From NCBI RefSeq assembly GCF_001685415.1, contig NZ_CP014989.1, positions 124,001 to 188,000 on the forward strand: a DNA stretch of 64,000 bases, in the 5' to 3' direction. Source of the DNA: Serinicoccus hydrothermalis (GTDB taxonomy: Bacteria; Actinomycetota; Actinomycetes; Actinomycetales; Dermatophilaceae). Positions 46,184-56,549 of this stretch are shown piece after piece (the first letter of the stretch is position 1; each line of letters starts with the position of its first letter). The notes under the pieces are model-generated. The model did no database searches. It was given only the letters and a program-made list of their open reading frames with translations, and was not told the DNA's origin. The translations under genes and the position numbers were made by a program.

Positions 46184-46224
46184 GCCGCGGCGCTTCGCAC
46201 CCGGCACCACCGACGCCCCGGCGC

Positions 46225-47040
46225 ATGAGCGATCCCGACCTCCCGCTGCTGAGCAACCCTCGCAGCGAGCGGGTCCGGCAGGTCGCCGCGCTGGGGCGTC
46301 GTGCTGCCCGGCAGCGATCCGGGACCTTCCTCGTGGAGGGACCCCAGGCGGTGCGTGAGCTGCTGGGGTATGCCGCCGGCTCGGCCCGCGGGCTCTACCT
46401 CACCGCGGAGGCGGGGGAGCGGCACCGCGAGCTGGTCGACGCCGCCGTGGCCGCCGGGCGGCCGGTCCACCGCTGCACCGAGCCGGTGCTGGCGGCGATG
46501 GCCGACACCGGCTCGCCCCAGGGTGTCCTGGCGGTCGCCGAGCGGGTCGACGTCCCCCTGGCGCGGGCGCTGGACGCGGTGGGGGAGGACGGGTTCGCGG
46601 TGGTGCTGACCCACGTGCGCGACCCCGGCAACGCGGGCACCGTGCTGCGTGGGGCCAGTGCCTTCGGGGCCGACGCGGTGCTGGTCAGCGACGCCTCGGT
46701 CGACGTCCACAACCCCAAGGTCGTGCGCTCCACGGTCGGCGCCCTCTTCCACCTGCCGGTGAGCGTGGGCACGCCCGTCGGGGAGCTGCTCGCGGCCTGC
46801 CGGGAGCGGGGCATCCGGCTGCTCGCCGCGGACGGCTCCGGCGAGACCGTGCTGCCGGATGCCGGGCTCACCGGCCGGCACGCGTGGGTCATGGGCAACG
46901 AGGCCTGGGGGCTGCCGCCGGAGGTGAGCTCCGGCTGCGACGCGCGGGTGCGCATACCCATCACCCGCGCCGAGTCGCTCAACCTGGCCATGGCCGCCAC
47001 CGTCTGCCTGCACGCCTCCGCCGCCGCCCGCTCCTCCTGA
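46225..47040 (+). CDS. SpoU/TrmH-family RNA 2'-O-methyltransferase
   Basis: A 271-residue SPOUT methyltransferase. The N-terminal substrate-binding domain includes RSGTFLVEGPQAVRELL. The knotted domain shows motif 1 VRDPGNAGTVLRGASAFGAD, motif 2 WVMGNEAWGL and motif 3 IPITRAESLNLAMAATVCL. The likely target is 23S rRNA, as for the gene commonly found after rplT in Actinobacteria, but the nucleotide is not known. Confidence 0.92.
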   Translation: MSDPDLPLLSNPRSERVRQVAALGRRAARQRSGTFLVEGPQAVRELLGYAAGSARGLYLTAEAGERHRELVDAAVAAGRPVHRCTEPVLAAMADTGSPQGVLAVAERVDVPLARALDAVGEDGFAVVLTHVRDPGNAGTVLRGASAFGADAVLVSDASVDVHNPKVVRSTVGALFHLPVSVGTPVGELLAACRERGIRLLAADGSGETVLPDAGLTGRHAWVMGNEAWGLPPEVSSGCDARVRIPITRAESLNLAMAATVCLHASAAARSS

Positions 47041-47052
47041 GCACCCCACCCG

Positions 47053-47084
47053 GGGAGGATCGGTCCAGCCGCACCGATCCTCCC
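47053..47084. terminator. terminator after the rRNA methyltransferase gene
   Basis: GGGAGGATCGGT pairs with ACCGATCCTCCC around an 8-base loop, followed by TT. The gene on the other side converges, so it may serve both. Confidence 0.8.
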
Positions 47085-47096
47085 TTGGGTGGGGCC

Positions 47097-47200
47097 GGGT
47101 ATGCGGTGAGGATGGGGGCGGGTGCCCGGATCCTCGCCTGGGTGGGGCCGGGTATGCCGTGAGCATGGGGGCAGGTGCCCGGATCCTCCCCGGGTGGGTC
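47097..47200 (+). repeat. 53-bp intergenic repeat, two tandem copies
   Basis: Two units start at 47097 and 47150. The shared core is GGTGCCCGGATCCTC, with GGGTATGC at the unit start. They lie immediately 3' of the DUF559-like gene B. Two further copies lie on its other side at 48188-48282. Confidence 0.85.
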
Positions 47201-48113
47201 AGGCCCTGTCCTGGCCCGGGAAGTACCGGCGCCACTCGTCGGACAGGGCACCAAACGCCATACCTCGATCCTGGAAGATGCGGGCCAGTCGGTTCACCGT
47301 GTGACCGGGGTGCTGGAAGATGTCCGGGGAGATGAGGGTGACGATGCGCCAACCGTCGTCCTCGAAGCCCTCCCGGCGCTGCAGGTCCCCCTCCCACTGG
47401 CCTTCCCGTTGTATGTGGTGGCGCCCGTCGTACTCCACTGCGGTCCTGGTGGCGCGGTCTCCGGCATCGAGGCGCCGCATGAGCTCGCCGTGCTGGTCGT
47501 AGAACCGGAGGTCAGTCTCGAGCTCGGGCAGACCAGCGAGCACCCGCAAGAGCCGAGCCCGGGTCTCCATCGGGGAGTCGACGCCCGACCGGGCCAGGGA
47601 CGCCGCTCGGCGCGCGAGTCGGGGAGCGGCGGACAGCGAGCTCTGTGCAGCCTCGACCAGGGCGTCGGGGGTGGTGCGCTGCCGACGGATCAGGGAGTCC
47701 GCCAGGACGACGAGGTCCACCAGGCCGAGTCGATCCGCAAGGTCGAGGAAGGTGTCCTCCGGTGTGGTGACCGACAGCCCCCGGAACCGGCGTGGCGCTC
47801 GTTGCGAGGCGTGGGCTCGCGCATCGCGCCGTTCGGTCCGGGACGACCTTCCCGGAACGCTGGAGTGGAGCAGGTCGGACTGGGGGACGACGCCTCCCCA
47901 CAGCTTGGCGGCCTGGTGGTGGGAGGCGAAGGAGTGTGGACCGCCGACCAGCACCGCGGCCTTGGCCTCGATCAGCGCATCCACCGTGACGTCCGCGCTC
48001 AGGTAGACCCCGTAGCCCAGTCGGACGAACTCCCCGGAACGCAGGCGGCGGTCGGAGAGGCCGTGCTGTCTTCCGGTATGCCACAGGAAGGGCTCTCGCG
48101 GGTCGAAGGTCAT
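47199..48113 (-). CDS. AbiEi-like / DUF559-type endonuclease-domain protein (B)
   Basis: A 304-residue protein of the same family type as the gene at 25809. A short N-terminal AbiEi-like winged helix (LSDRRLRSGEFVRLGYGVYLS) precedes a middle helical domain. The C-terminal nuclease-like part shows the E in SPMETRARLLR, TAVEYDGRHHIQREGQWEGD and a final VTLISPDIF strand. The expected D/E-x-K pattern is imperfect, so catalysis is unproven. The stop overlaps a 53-bp repeat, and further copies lie upstream. Confidence 0.8.
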   Translation of the reverse strand: MTFDPREPFLWHTGRQHGLSDRRLRSGEFVRLGYGVYLSADVTVDALIEAKAAVLVGGPHSFASHHQAAKLWGGVVPQSDLLHSSVPGRSSRTERRDARAHASQRAPRRFRGLSVTTPEDTFLDLADRLGLVDLVVLADSLIRRQRTTPDALVEAAQSSLSAAPRLARRAASLARSGVDSPMETRARLLRVLAGLPELETDLRFYDQHGELMRRLDAGDRATRTAVEYDGRHHIQREGQWEGDLQRREGFEDDGWRIVTLISPDIFQHPGHTVNRLARIFQDRGMAFGALSDEWRRYFPGQDRA

Positions 48114-48187
48114 GCTCTGCACCTTGCCAGTGCTGGGAGGTTGGCCTTCACCGTCATCCACAGGGCCGCCGTCCCGGCCCCGCCCGC

Positions 48188-48282
48188 TGGTGAGGATGGA
48201 GGCAGGTGCCCGGATCCTCCCCCGGGTGGGCCGGGTATGTGGTGAGGATGGGGGCAGGTGCCCGGATCCTCCCCCGCGAGGG
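48188..48282 (+). repeat. 53-bp intergenic repeat, two copies on the other side of gene B
   Basis: A first copy at 48188-48232 lacks the unit start; a second begins GGGTATGT at 48233. Both hold GGTGCCCGGATCCTCCCCC. Orientation is the same as that of the copies at 47097-47200. Confidence 0.85.
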
Positions 48283-48348
48283 GGCGGCCGCCCGGCGGGC
48301 AGACAACCCGGTCGAGGGCAGCCCGGGAGCGCACCTAGACTGGCCGCC

Positions 48349-49509
48349 GTGTCTGCGCCCGATGCTCCCGACCCCGCGTCCGACCCTGCCGACCCCGCCG
48401 ACGGTATGCCCCCGGCCGGTTCTCCCGGAGGCGCCGGCGACGCGGACCCGGCGGCCGAGCTGAGCCAGGAGTCGGTGGACCAGCACGTGGCCGCCGCGCT
48501 GGGCGCGATCGAGCAGGCCACGGACCTCGACCAGCTCAAGGAGACACGGCTCGCGCACGCGGGCGACCGGTCCCCGCTGGCCCTCGCGAACCGCGCCATC
48601 GGCTCGCTCCCCGGCCCGGACAAGGCCGCGGCGGGCAAGCTCGTCGGCCAGGCCAGGGGCAGGGTCAACAAGGCCCTCGCCGCCCGCCAGGTCGAGCTCG
48701 AGGCGGAGCGCGACGAGCGCATCCTCACCGAGGAGGCGATGGACCTCACGGTCGCACCGGGCCGTCGCCCGCTCGGCCGCCGGCACGTCCTCACGGTGAC
48801 CGCCGAGCGGATGGCCGACGCGATGGTCGGCATGGGCTGGGAGATCGCCGAGGGCCCGCAGGTCGAGGCGGAGTGGTTCAACTTCGACGCCCTCAACTTC
48901 GACAAGGACCACCCGGCCCGGCAGATGCAGGACACCTTCTTCGTCGACCCGGCGAAGGCCGGCCTCGTGCTGCGGACCCACACCTCCCCGGTGCAGGCCC
49001 GCTCGCTCATCGAGCGCGGCGTGCCGCTCTACGTCGCCGTCCCCGGCAAGACGTTCCGCACCGACGAGCTGGACGCCACGCATACCCCCGTCTTCCACCA
49101 GCTCGAGGGGATCGCCATCGACGAGGGCCTGACGATGGCCCACCTCAAGGGGACCCTGGACCGGCTCGCCGAGGCGATGTTCGGCCCGGGCATCGTCAGC
49201 CGGCTTCGCCCCGCCTTCTTCCCCTTCACCGAGCCGAGCGCGGAGATGGACTTCCGCTGCTTCGTCTGCCGCGGCGAGGACCCGTCCTGCCGGACCTGCG
49301 GCGGCACCGGCTGGATCGAGTGGGGCGGCTGCGGCATGGTCAACCACAACGTGCTGCGCGCCGCCGGGGTGGACCCGGAGCGCTACCAGGGCTTCGCCTT
49401 CGGTATGGGCGTGGAGCGGACCGCGATGTTCCGCCACGGCATCGCCGACATGCGGGAGCTGATCGAGGGAGACGTGCGCTTCAACGCGCAGTTCGGGATG
49501 GAGATCTGA
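48349..49509 (+). CDS. pheS: phenylalanyl-tRNA synthetase alpha subunit
   Basis: The catalytic subunit charges tRNA-Phe. The 386 residues include an N-terminal coiled-coil arm (about 40-125), a class II core with THTSPVQARSL (motif 2 region), and FAFGMGVERTAMFRHGI (motif 3). A four-cysteine insertion, CFVCRGEDPSCRTCGGTGW, probably binds zinc. The first 35 residues are Asp-, Pro- and Ala-rich and may be disordered; the GTG at 48349 fits this usual extension. The stop overlaps pheT by one base. Confidence 0.96.
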   Translation: MSAPDAPDPASDPADPADGMPPAGSPGGAGDADPAAELSQESVDQHVAAALGAIEQATDLDQLKETRLAHAGDRSPLALANRAIGSLPGPDKAAAGKLVGQARGRVNKALAARQVELEAERDERILTEEAMDLTVAPGRRPLGRRHVLTVTAERMADAMVGMGWEIAEGPQVEAEWFNFDALNFDKDHPARQMQDTFFVDPAKAGLVLRTHTSPVQARSLIERGVPLYVAVPGKTFRTDELDATHTPVFHQLEGIAIDEGLTMAHLKGTLDRLAEAMFGPGIVSRLRPAFFPFTEPSAEMDFRCFVCRGEDPSCRTCGGTGWIEWGGCGMVNHNVLRAAGVDPERYQGFAFGMGVERTAMFRHGIADMRELIEGDVRFNAQFGMEI

Positions 49510-52046
49510 TGCGGGTTCCGGTCGACTGGCTCGGCGACTACGTCGCGCTGCCCGAGGGCGTCACCGGCGAGCAGATCGCCGCGGACCTCGTGGCGGTCGG
49601 GCTCGAGGAGGAGGGTCTGCACACCAGCGGGGTGGGCGGACCGCTCGTCGTCGGGCGGGTGCTGGAGATGAGCCCCGAGCCGCAGAAGAACGGCAAGACG
49701 ATCAACTGGTGCCAGGTCGACGTCGGTGACGCCAATGGCACCGGCGAGCCGCAGGGCATCGTCTGCGGCGCCCACAACTTCGCGGCCGACGACCTCGTCG
49801 CCGTCATCCTGCCCGGGGGCACGCTGCCGACGCCGCAGGGACCGCTGACGATCAGCGCGCGCAAGACCTACGGGCACGTCTCGGCCGGCATGATCTGCTC
49901 GGTCCGCGAGCTCGGGATCGGGGAGGACCACGACGGCATCCTCGTCCTGCCGCGCCTGCTGCCGGCCGAGGCGGTCGCCCGCCTCTCGCCCGGTGACGAC
50001 CTCATCGGTGTCCTCGGCCTGGACCGGGAGACCGTCGAGGTCAACGTCACCCCGGACCGCGGCTACTGCTTCTCGATCCGCGGCATCGCCCGCGAGTACT
50101 CCCACTCCACCGGTGCGACCTTCACCGACCCCGCGTCGCTGCCGCTCGACGCAGGACAGGGCGAGGGGTATGCCGTCCGCCTCGCCGACGAGGCGCCGCT
50201 GGAGGGCGTGCCCGGGTGCGACCGCTACCTGGCACGGGTGGTGCGGGGCATCGACCTGACCCGCACCACGCCGGAGTGGATGGCGCGCCGGCTCACCGAG
50301 GCCGGCATGCGGCCCATCGGCCTCGCCGTGGACGTCACCAACTACGTCATGCTCGCCCTCGGCCAGCCCCTCCACGCCTTCGACCTGGCGACGCTGGGGG
50401 GACCCGTCGTCGTCCGTCGGGCCCGCCCCGGCGAGCGGCTCACGACGCTGGACGACGTGGACCGCTCGCTCGATCCCGAGGACCTGCTCATCACCGACGG
50501 CGGCGAGCGCGTGCTCGCCCTCGCCGGGGTCATGGGTGGCGAGGACGGCGAGGTCACGCCGGGCGTCACCACCGACGTGCTCATCGAGTCCGCCCACTTC
50601 GACGCGCGGACCGTCGGGCGGACCTCGCGGCGGCACAAGCTGTCCAGCGAGGCCGCGAAGCGGTTCGAGCGAGGCGTGGACCCGGACGTCACCGCGGCCG
50701 CCGCCCAGCTCGCGGTGGACCTGCTCGTCGAGCACGGCGGCGGCACCGCCGACCCCGCGATCACCGACGTGGACCAGCGGCCGGGACGCGACCCGATCGA
50801 GCTCGACCTGACGCTGGCCACCCGCTACGTCGGCGTCAACTACTCCCTCGACCGGGTCCGCGAGGTGCTGCGCATGATCGGCTGCGAGGTGTCGGAGACG
50901 GGCGACGAGCGCCGGGTCTCGGTGCTGCCGCCCACCTGGCGGCCCGACCTCACCGACGCCCCGACCCTGGTGGAGGAGGTCGCCCGGGTCGACGGCTACG
51001 ACAAGATCCCCTCGGTCGTGCCGCGCGCCGTGGGAGGCCGTGGCCTCACGCACGGCCAGCGTGCCCGGCGGGCCGTCGCCACGGCCCTGGCCGGGCAGGG
51101 CCTGCAGGAGGTCCTCACCTACCCCTTCGTCGGCGCCGGACGCTTCGACGAGCTGGGTCTGCCCGAGGACGACCCGCACCGCCAGGCCGTCCGCCTGGCC
51201 AACCCGCTCTCCGACGAGGCCCCCCTCATGCGGACGGCGCTGCTGCAGACGCTGCCGGAGGCGCTGCTGCGCAACGTCTCCCGCGGCAACCGCGACGTCG
51301 CGCTCTTCGAGATCGACACGGTCACGCAGCCCGAGCCGGACGCCATGGCCCCGGTCCCGGGGGTGGGCGAGCTGCCCGCCGAGGACGTCCTGGCCCAGAT
51401 CTGCGGCGCGGTGCCGGCCCAGCCCTGGCACGTGGCCGTCATGGCCGCCGGGCAGGCCGACCGCGCCGGATGGTGGGGCCGGGGCCGCCCGGTGGATGTC
51501 GTCGACGTGGTCGGCTGGGCCCATGCCGTGGCGGACGCCCTCGGCGTCGAGGTCCGGCGCGAGCAGAGCGCCCGCGCCCCCTTCCACCCGGGGCGCTGCG
51601 TCGACCTCACGCTCGCCGACGGCACCCGGGTCGGCTGGGCCGGGGAGCTGCACCCCAAGGTCGTGCAGCGGCTCGGCCTGCCCCCGCGGACCAGCGCCGC
51701 CGAGCTCGACCTCGACGTCCTCGTCCGGGCCAGCGACCACCGCACCCAGGTCGACCGGCTCTCCACCCACCCCGTGGCGACCTCGGACGTCGCGCTGGAG
51801 GTGCCCCGCGGGGTCCGCTTCAGCGAGGTGGAGTCCTCGCTGCGCGGCGGCGCCGGTGACCTGCTCGAGAGCCTGGAGCTCTTCGACGTCTACGCCGGGG
51901 ACCAGGTGGCGCAGGACAAGCACTCGCTGGCCTGGCGGATGCACTTCCGGGCGCCGGACCGGACCCTGACGACCCAGGAGGTCAACGCCGCGCGCGACGC
52001 GGCGGTGGCCCGGGTGGTCGCCGAGCGCGGGGCGGTGCAGCGATGA
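49509..52046 (+). CDS. pheT: phenylalanyl-tRNA synthetase beta subunit
   Basis: The 845-residue beta subunit forms the heterotetramer with PheS and edits Tyr-tRNA-Phe. It starts MRVPVDWLGDYVALPEG and has a tRNA-binding EMAP-like domain at about 45-155, the B3/B4 editing region (about 210-400), B5, a pseudo-catalytic core and a C-terminal anticodon-binding fold (FSEVESSLRGGAG to VNAARDAAVARV). It overlaps the SDR gene by four bases. Confidence 0.96.
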   Translation: MRVPVDWLGDYVALPEGVTGEQIAADLVAVGLEEEGLHTSGVGGPLVVGRVLEMSPEPQKNGKTINWCQVDVGDANGTGEPQGIVCGAHNFAADDLVAVILPGGTLPTPQGPLTISARKTYGHVSAGMICSVRELGIGEDHDGILVLPRLLPAEAVARLSPGDDLIGVLGLDRETVEVNVTPDRGYCFSIRGIAREYSHSTGATFTDPASLPLDAGQGEGYAVRLADEAPLEGVPGCDRYLARVVRGIDLTRTTPEWMARRLTEAGMRPIGLAVDVTNYVMLALGQPLHAFDLATLGGPVVVRRARPGERLTTLDDVDRSLDPEDLLITDGGERVLALAGVMGGEDGEVTPGVTTDVLIESAHFDARTVGRTSRRHKLSSEAAKRFERGVDPDVTAAAAQLAVDLLVEHGGGTADPAITDVDQRPGRDPIELDLTLATRYVGVNYSLDRVREVLRMIGCEVSETGDERRVSVLPPTWRPDLTDAPTLVEEVARVDGYDKIPSVVPRAVGGRGLTHGQRARRAVATALAGQGLQEVLTYPFVGAGRFDELGLPEDDPHRQAVRLANPLSDEAPLMRTALLQTLPEALLRNVSRGNRDVALFEIDTVTQPEPDAMAPVPGVGELPAEDVLAQICGAVPAQPWHVAVMAAGQADRAGWWGRGRPVDVVDVVGWAHAVADALGVEVRREQSARAPFHPGRCVDLTLADGTRVGWAGELHPKVVQRLGLPPRTSAAELDLDVLVRASDHRTQVDRLSTHPVATSDVALEVPRGVRFSEVESSLRGGAGDLLESLELFDVYAGDQVAQDKHSLAWRMHFRAPDRTLTTQEVNAARDAAVARVVAERGAVQR

Positions 52047-52807
52047 GCGTGGCGCTGGTCACCGGGGCCTCCCGGGGCATCGGGGACGTGCTGGTCCGGG
52101 CGCTGCTCGAGGACGGCTGGTCGGTCGTCGGGCTCTCCCGCTCGGGGCACGTCGCCGACGGCGCGGAGGGTATGCCGTGCGACGTCACCGACGCCGGCGA
52201 GGTCGACGCGGCCGTCGCCGAGGTGGTGTCCCGGCACGGCCGGATCGACCTGCTCGTCAACAACGCCGGTCTCATCGAGACCGAGCAGCCCCTGTGGGAG
52301 TCCGACGTCGACGAGTGGTGGCAGGTCATGGTCACCAACGTGCGCGGTCCGTTCCTGCTGACCCGGGCGGTCGTCCCGCACATGATCGCCGGCGGCGGGG
52401 GACGCGTGGTCAACCTCAACTCCGGCTCGGGCACGCGGGAGAGCCCGGTGCTCACGGCATACCACGCGTCGAAGTCCGCCCTCGCCCGGCTGACGGGCGG
52501 CACCGCGGTCGCCGGGGAGGAGCACGGCGTGCACGCCTTCGACCTGGCGCCCGGCGTCGTGCGCACGGACATGACCCGGTCCATGAAGATGCACGCGGAC
52601 CGCACCGAGTGGACCGCGCCCGAGGAGGTCGTCGAGCTCTTCCTCGCCCTGGCCCACGGCGAGCTGGACGCCTTCTCCGGCCGGATGGTGCGCGCGGGCG
52701 CGGACGACCTGGAGGCCCTGCGCCGCCACGCCCGCGAGGGTCTGCCCGACGGTGCCCGGATGCTGCGGCTGCGGCCCTGGGGACCGGACGACCCCGTCGC
52801 CGGCTGA
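52043..52807 (+). CDS. short-chain dehydrogenase/reductase
   Basis: A 254-residue NAD(P)-dependent oxidoreductase of the classical SDR type. The cofactor motif is VTGASRGIG, followed by LVNNAGL, the catalytic serine in LNSGSG and Tyr139/Lys143 in YHASK. The absence of an acidic residue after the second strand (GLSRSG) suggests NADP. The substrate is unknown. It is translationally coupled to pheT but is functionally unrelated to it as far as can be seen. Confidence 0.88.
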   Translation: MSVALVTGASRGIGDVLVRALLEDGWSVVGLSRSGHVADGAEGMPCDVTDAGEVDAAVAEVVSRHGRIDLLVNNAGLIETEQPLWESDVDEWWQVMVTNVRGPFLLTRAVVPHMIAGGGGRVVNLNSGSGTRESPVLTAYHASKSALARLTGGTAVAGEEHGVHAFDLAPGVVRTDMTRSMKMHADRTEWTAPEEVVELFLALAHGELDAFSGRMVRAGADDLEALRRHAREGLPDGARMLRLRPWGPDDPVAG

Positions 52808-52808
52808 G

Positions 52809-53738
52809 ATGGCCGACTTCGGCAGCCGGCTGACCTGGGCCGACCTGCCGCCGCACGTGCACTCCTGGGCCGCGGAGGCGCTCGGGTCGCCGGTCGTGAG
52901 CGCGCGCTCGCAACCGGCCGGATTCTCGCCCGGCTCCGCCGATCGCATCAGCACCGCTGCCGGTGACCGGGCCTTCGTCAAGGCCGTCAGCACCGCGCAG
53001 AACCCGGACACCCCCGGTCTGCACCGCCGCGAGATCGAGGTCCTGCGCAGCCTCGCCCGGGAGGGGGTGACGGTCGCGCCGGCGCTGCTGGCCGATCTCG
53101 ACGACGGCACCTGGGTCGCGCTCCTGACCGAGGACGTCGACGGGCGTCACCCGCACGCCCCGTGGACCGACCCCGAGCTCGACGCGACGCTGGAGGCCCT
53201 CACGCAGATCGCGACGCGCCGGGCGCCGGCCTCGTGGCCGGACCTCTCCGCGGAGCTGCAGGCGGAGTTCGGCCTGTGGGCCCGGCTGCGCGACGAGCCG
53301 CCCGCCGAGCTGGACCCGTGGGTCGCCGACCGGCTGGACGACCTGCACGAGGCCTCGCAGCGCACCCTGGCCCGGCTGTCCGGTGACGCCATCGCCCACA
53401 CCGACGTCCGCGCCGACAACCTGCTCGTCCAGGGCGACGGGAGCGTCCGGGTCGTGGACTGGCCCTGGGCCAGCCGCGGTGCGCCGTGGTTCGACGCCGC
53501 GAGCCTGCTCCTCGACGTGGGCGCGGTCGGCGAGGTGCACCTGGAGGTGGCCCTGCCGCGTCTGCACGCGCTCGGCGCCACCACCGACGACGTCGTGGGC
53601 GTGGTGGCCGGCGTGGCGGGCTTCCTGCTTCACCAGTCCCGCAGGCCCGCACCGCCGGGGCTGCCGACGCTGCGCGCCTTCCAGCGCTCCCGCGGCGAGG
53701 CCGCGGTCGGGCTCCTGCGCGACCTCTGGACGGACTGA
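52809..53738 (+). CDS. APH-family phosphotransferase
   Basis: A 309-residue kinase-like protein of the aminoglycoside-phosphotransferase superfamily. The Brenner motif is HTDVRADNLLV and the DFG-equivalent is VVDWPWA, both intact, so ATP use is likely. The lysine is in RAFVKAVS. Such proteins act on small molecules, and antibiotic resistance need not be implied. The start is one base after the SDR stop codon, and a dispersed repeat follows the gene. Confidence 0.85.
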   Translation: MADFGSRLTWADLPPHVHSWAAEALGSPVVSARSQPAGFSPGSADRISTAAGDRAFVKAVSTAQNPDTPGLHRREIEVLRSLAREGVTVAPALLADLDDGTWVALLTEDVDGRHPHAPWTDPELDATLEALTQIATRRAPASWPDLSAELQAEFGLWARLRDEPPAELDPWVADRLDDLHEASQRTLARLSGDAIAHTDVRADNLLVQGDGSVRVVDWPWASRGAPWFDAASLLLDVGAVGEVHLEVALPRLHALGATTDDVVGVVAGVAGFLLHQSRRPAPPGLPTLRAFQRSRGEAAVGLLRDLWTD

Positions 53739-53739
53739 A

Positions 53740-53796
53740 CGCCTCGATGTCACTCGGGAGCCTGTTCAAGGGGGCTCGGGAGTGACGAACCGGCGC
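53740..53796 (-). repeat. dispersed GTGACGTCGAGGC repeat, copy 3 (solo)
   Basis: Read on the minus strand it matches copies 1 and 2: GCGCCGGTTCGTCACTC, then a hairpin, then GAGTGACATCGAGGCG. It is not paired with a nearby second copy, although the end TGACGAACCGGCGC recurs once more at 53802-53815. Confidence 0.75.
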
Positions 53797-53863
53797 AAGC
53801 ATGACGAACCGGCGCCCAGATGCTGCGGGACGAGGACCACGGCCGCTCCGGGACGCGGACCGC

Positions 53864-53894
53864 ATACTCATGCAGGACTCGGTATACTCCTGCA
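53864..53894. promoter_or_regulatory. ARG boxes and -10 of argR
   Basis: ATACTCATGCA at 53864-53874 and ATACTCCTGCA at 53884-53894 form two ARG-box halves 20 bases apart. TATACT at 53883-53888 overlaps the second and fits a -10 element. ArgR bound here would block its own promoter. Confidence 0.7.
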
Positions 53895-53896
53895 CC

Positions 53897-55856
<1,960 letters not shown>

Positions 55857-55860
55857 CCCG

Positions 55861-56490
55861 GTGCCCGGTGCGTGCCCCTGGTCCCGGGAGGAGCTCGCGG
55901 GTCCGGTCCTGGAGGTGGCGCCGGCGCTGCTGGGCACGCTGGTGGTCCACGGGCCGGTCGTCGTGCGGCTGACCGAGGTCGAGGCGTATGCCGGGAGCGA
56001 CGACCCCGGCTCGCACGCCTACCGCGGACCCACCCGGCGCACCGCGGTGATGTTCGGGCCGGCCGGACACCTCTACTGCTACTTCAGCTACGGGATGCAC
56101 TGGGCCGCCAACGTGGTCACCGGCACGGACGGCACCGCCTCGGCGGTCCTGCTCCGGGCCGGCGAGGTGGTGGCGGGTGCCGGGACCGCGCGCGAGCGGC
56201 GGGAGCGGGGGCGCCGGACCCCGGTGCCGGACCGCGATCTGGCGCGGGGACCGGGCAACCTGGGACGGGCGCTGGCGCTGGGCCGTGACCAGGACGGCCT
56301 GGACCTGTGCGCCCCGGCGGCTCAGGTCTCGCTGCACCACCCCGACCCCGGGCACCCCCGAGGGACCGTGCGCACGGGGCCGCGCGTGGGGGTCAGCGGC
56401 GACGGTGGATCCGGTGACCGGTTCCCCTGGCGGTTCTGGCTGGACGATGAGCCGACGGTCTCGGCATACCGTGCCGGGAGCCGCCGCTAG
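55861..56490 (+). CDS. mpg: DNA-3-methyladenine glycosylase (AAG/MPG family)
   Basis: A 209-residue base-excision enzyme that removes alkylated purines. The family blocks are EVEAYAGSDDPGSHAYRGPTRR, which holds the catalytic Glu, then MFGPAGHLYCYFSYGMHWAANVV, and ARGPGNLGRALAL. The GTG at 55861 starts five bases after argH, so it probably shares the transcript. The neighbouring alkylation-repair theme is unrelated to the ATL gene far upstream. Confidence 0.93.
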   Translation: MPGACPWSREELAGPVLEVAPALLGTLVVHGPVVVRLTEVEAYAGSDDPGSHAYRGPTRRTAVMFGPAGHLYCYFSYGMHWAANVVTGTDGTASAVLLRAGEVVAGAGTARERRERGRRTPVPDRDLARGPGNLGRALALGRDQDGLDLCAPAAQVSLHHPDPGHPRGTVRTGPRVGVSGDGGSGDRFPWRFWLDDEPTVSAYRAGSRR

Positions 56491-56549
56491 GCTGGGCGCG
56501 CGGCGTGGCCGGACGGCGACGCGCAGGGACGACGGAAGGACCGGGAACG

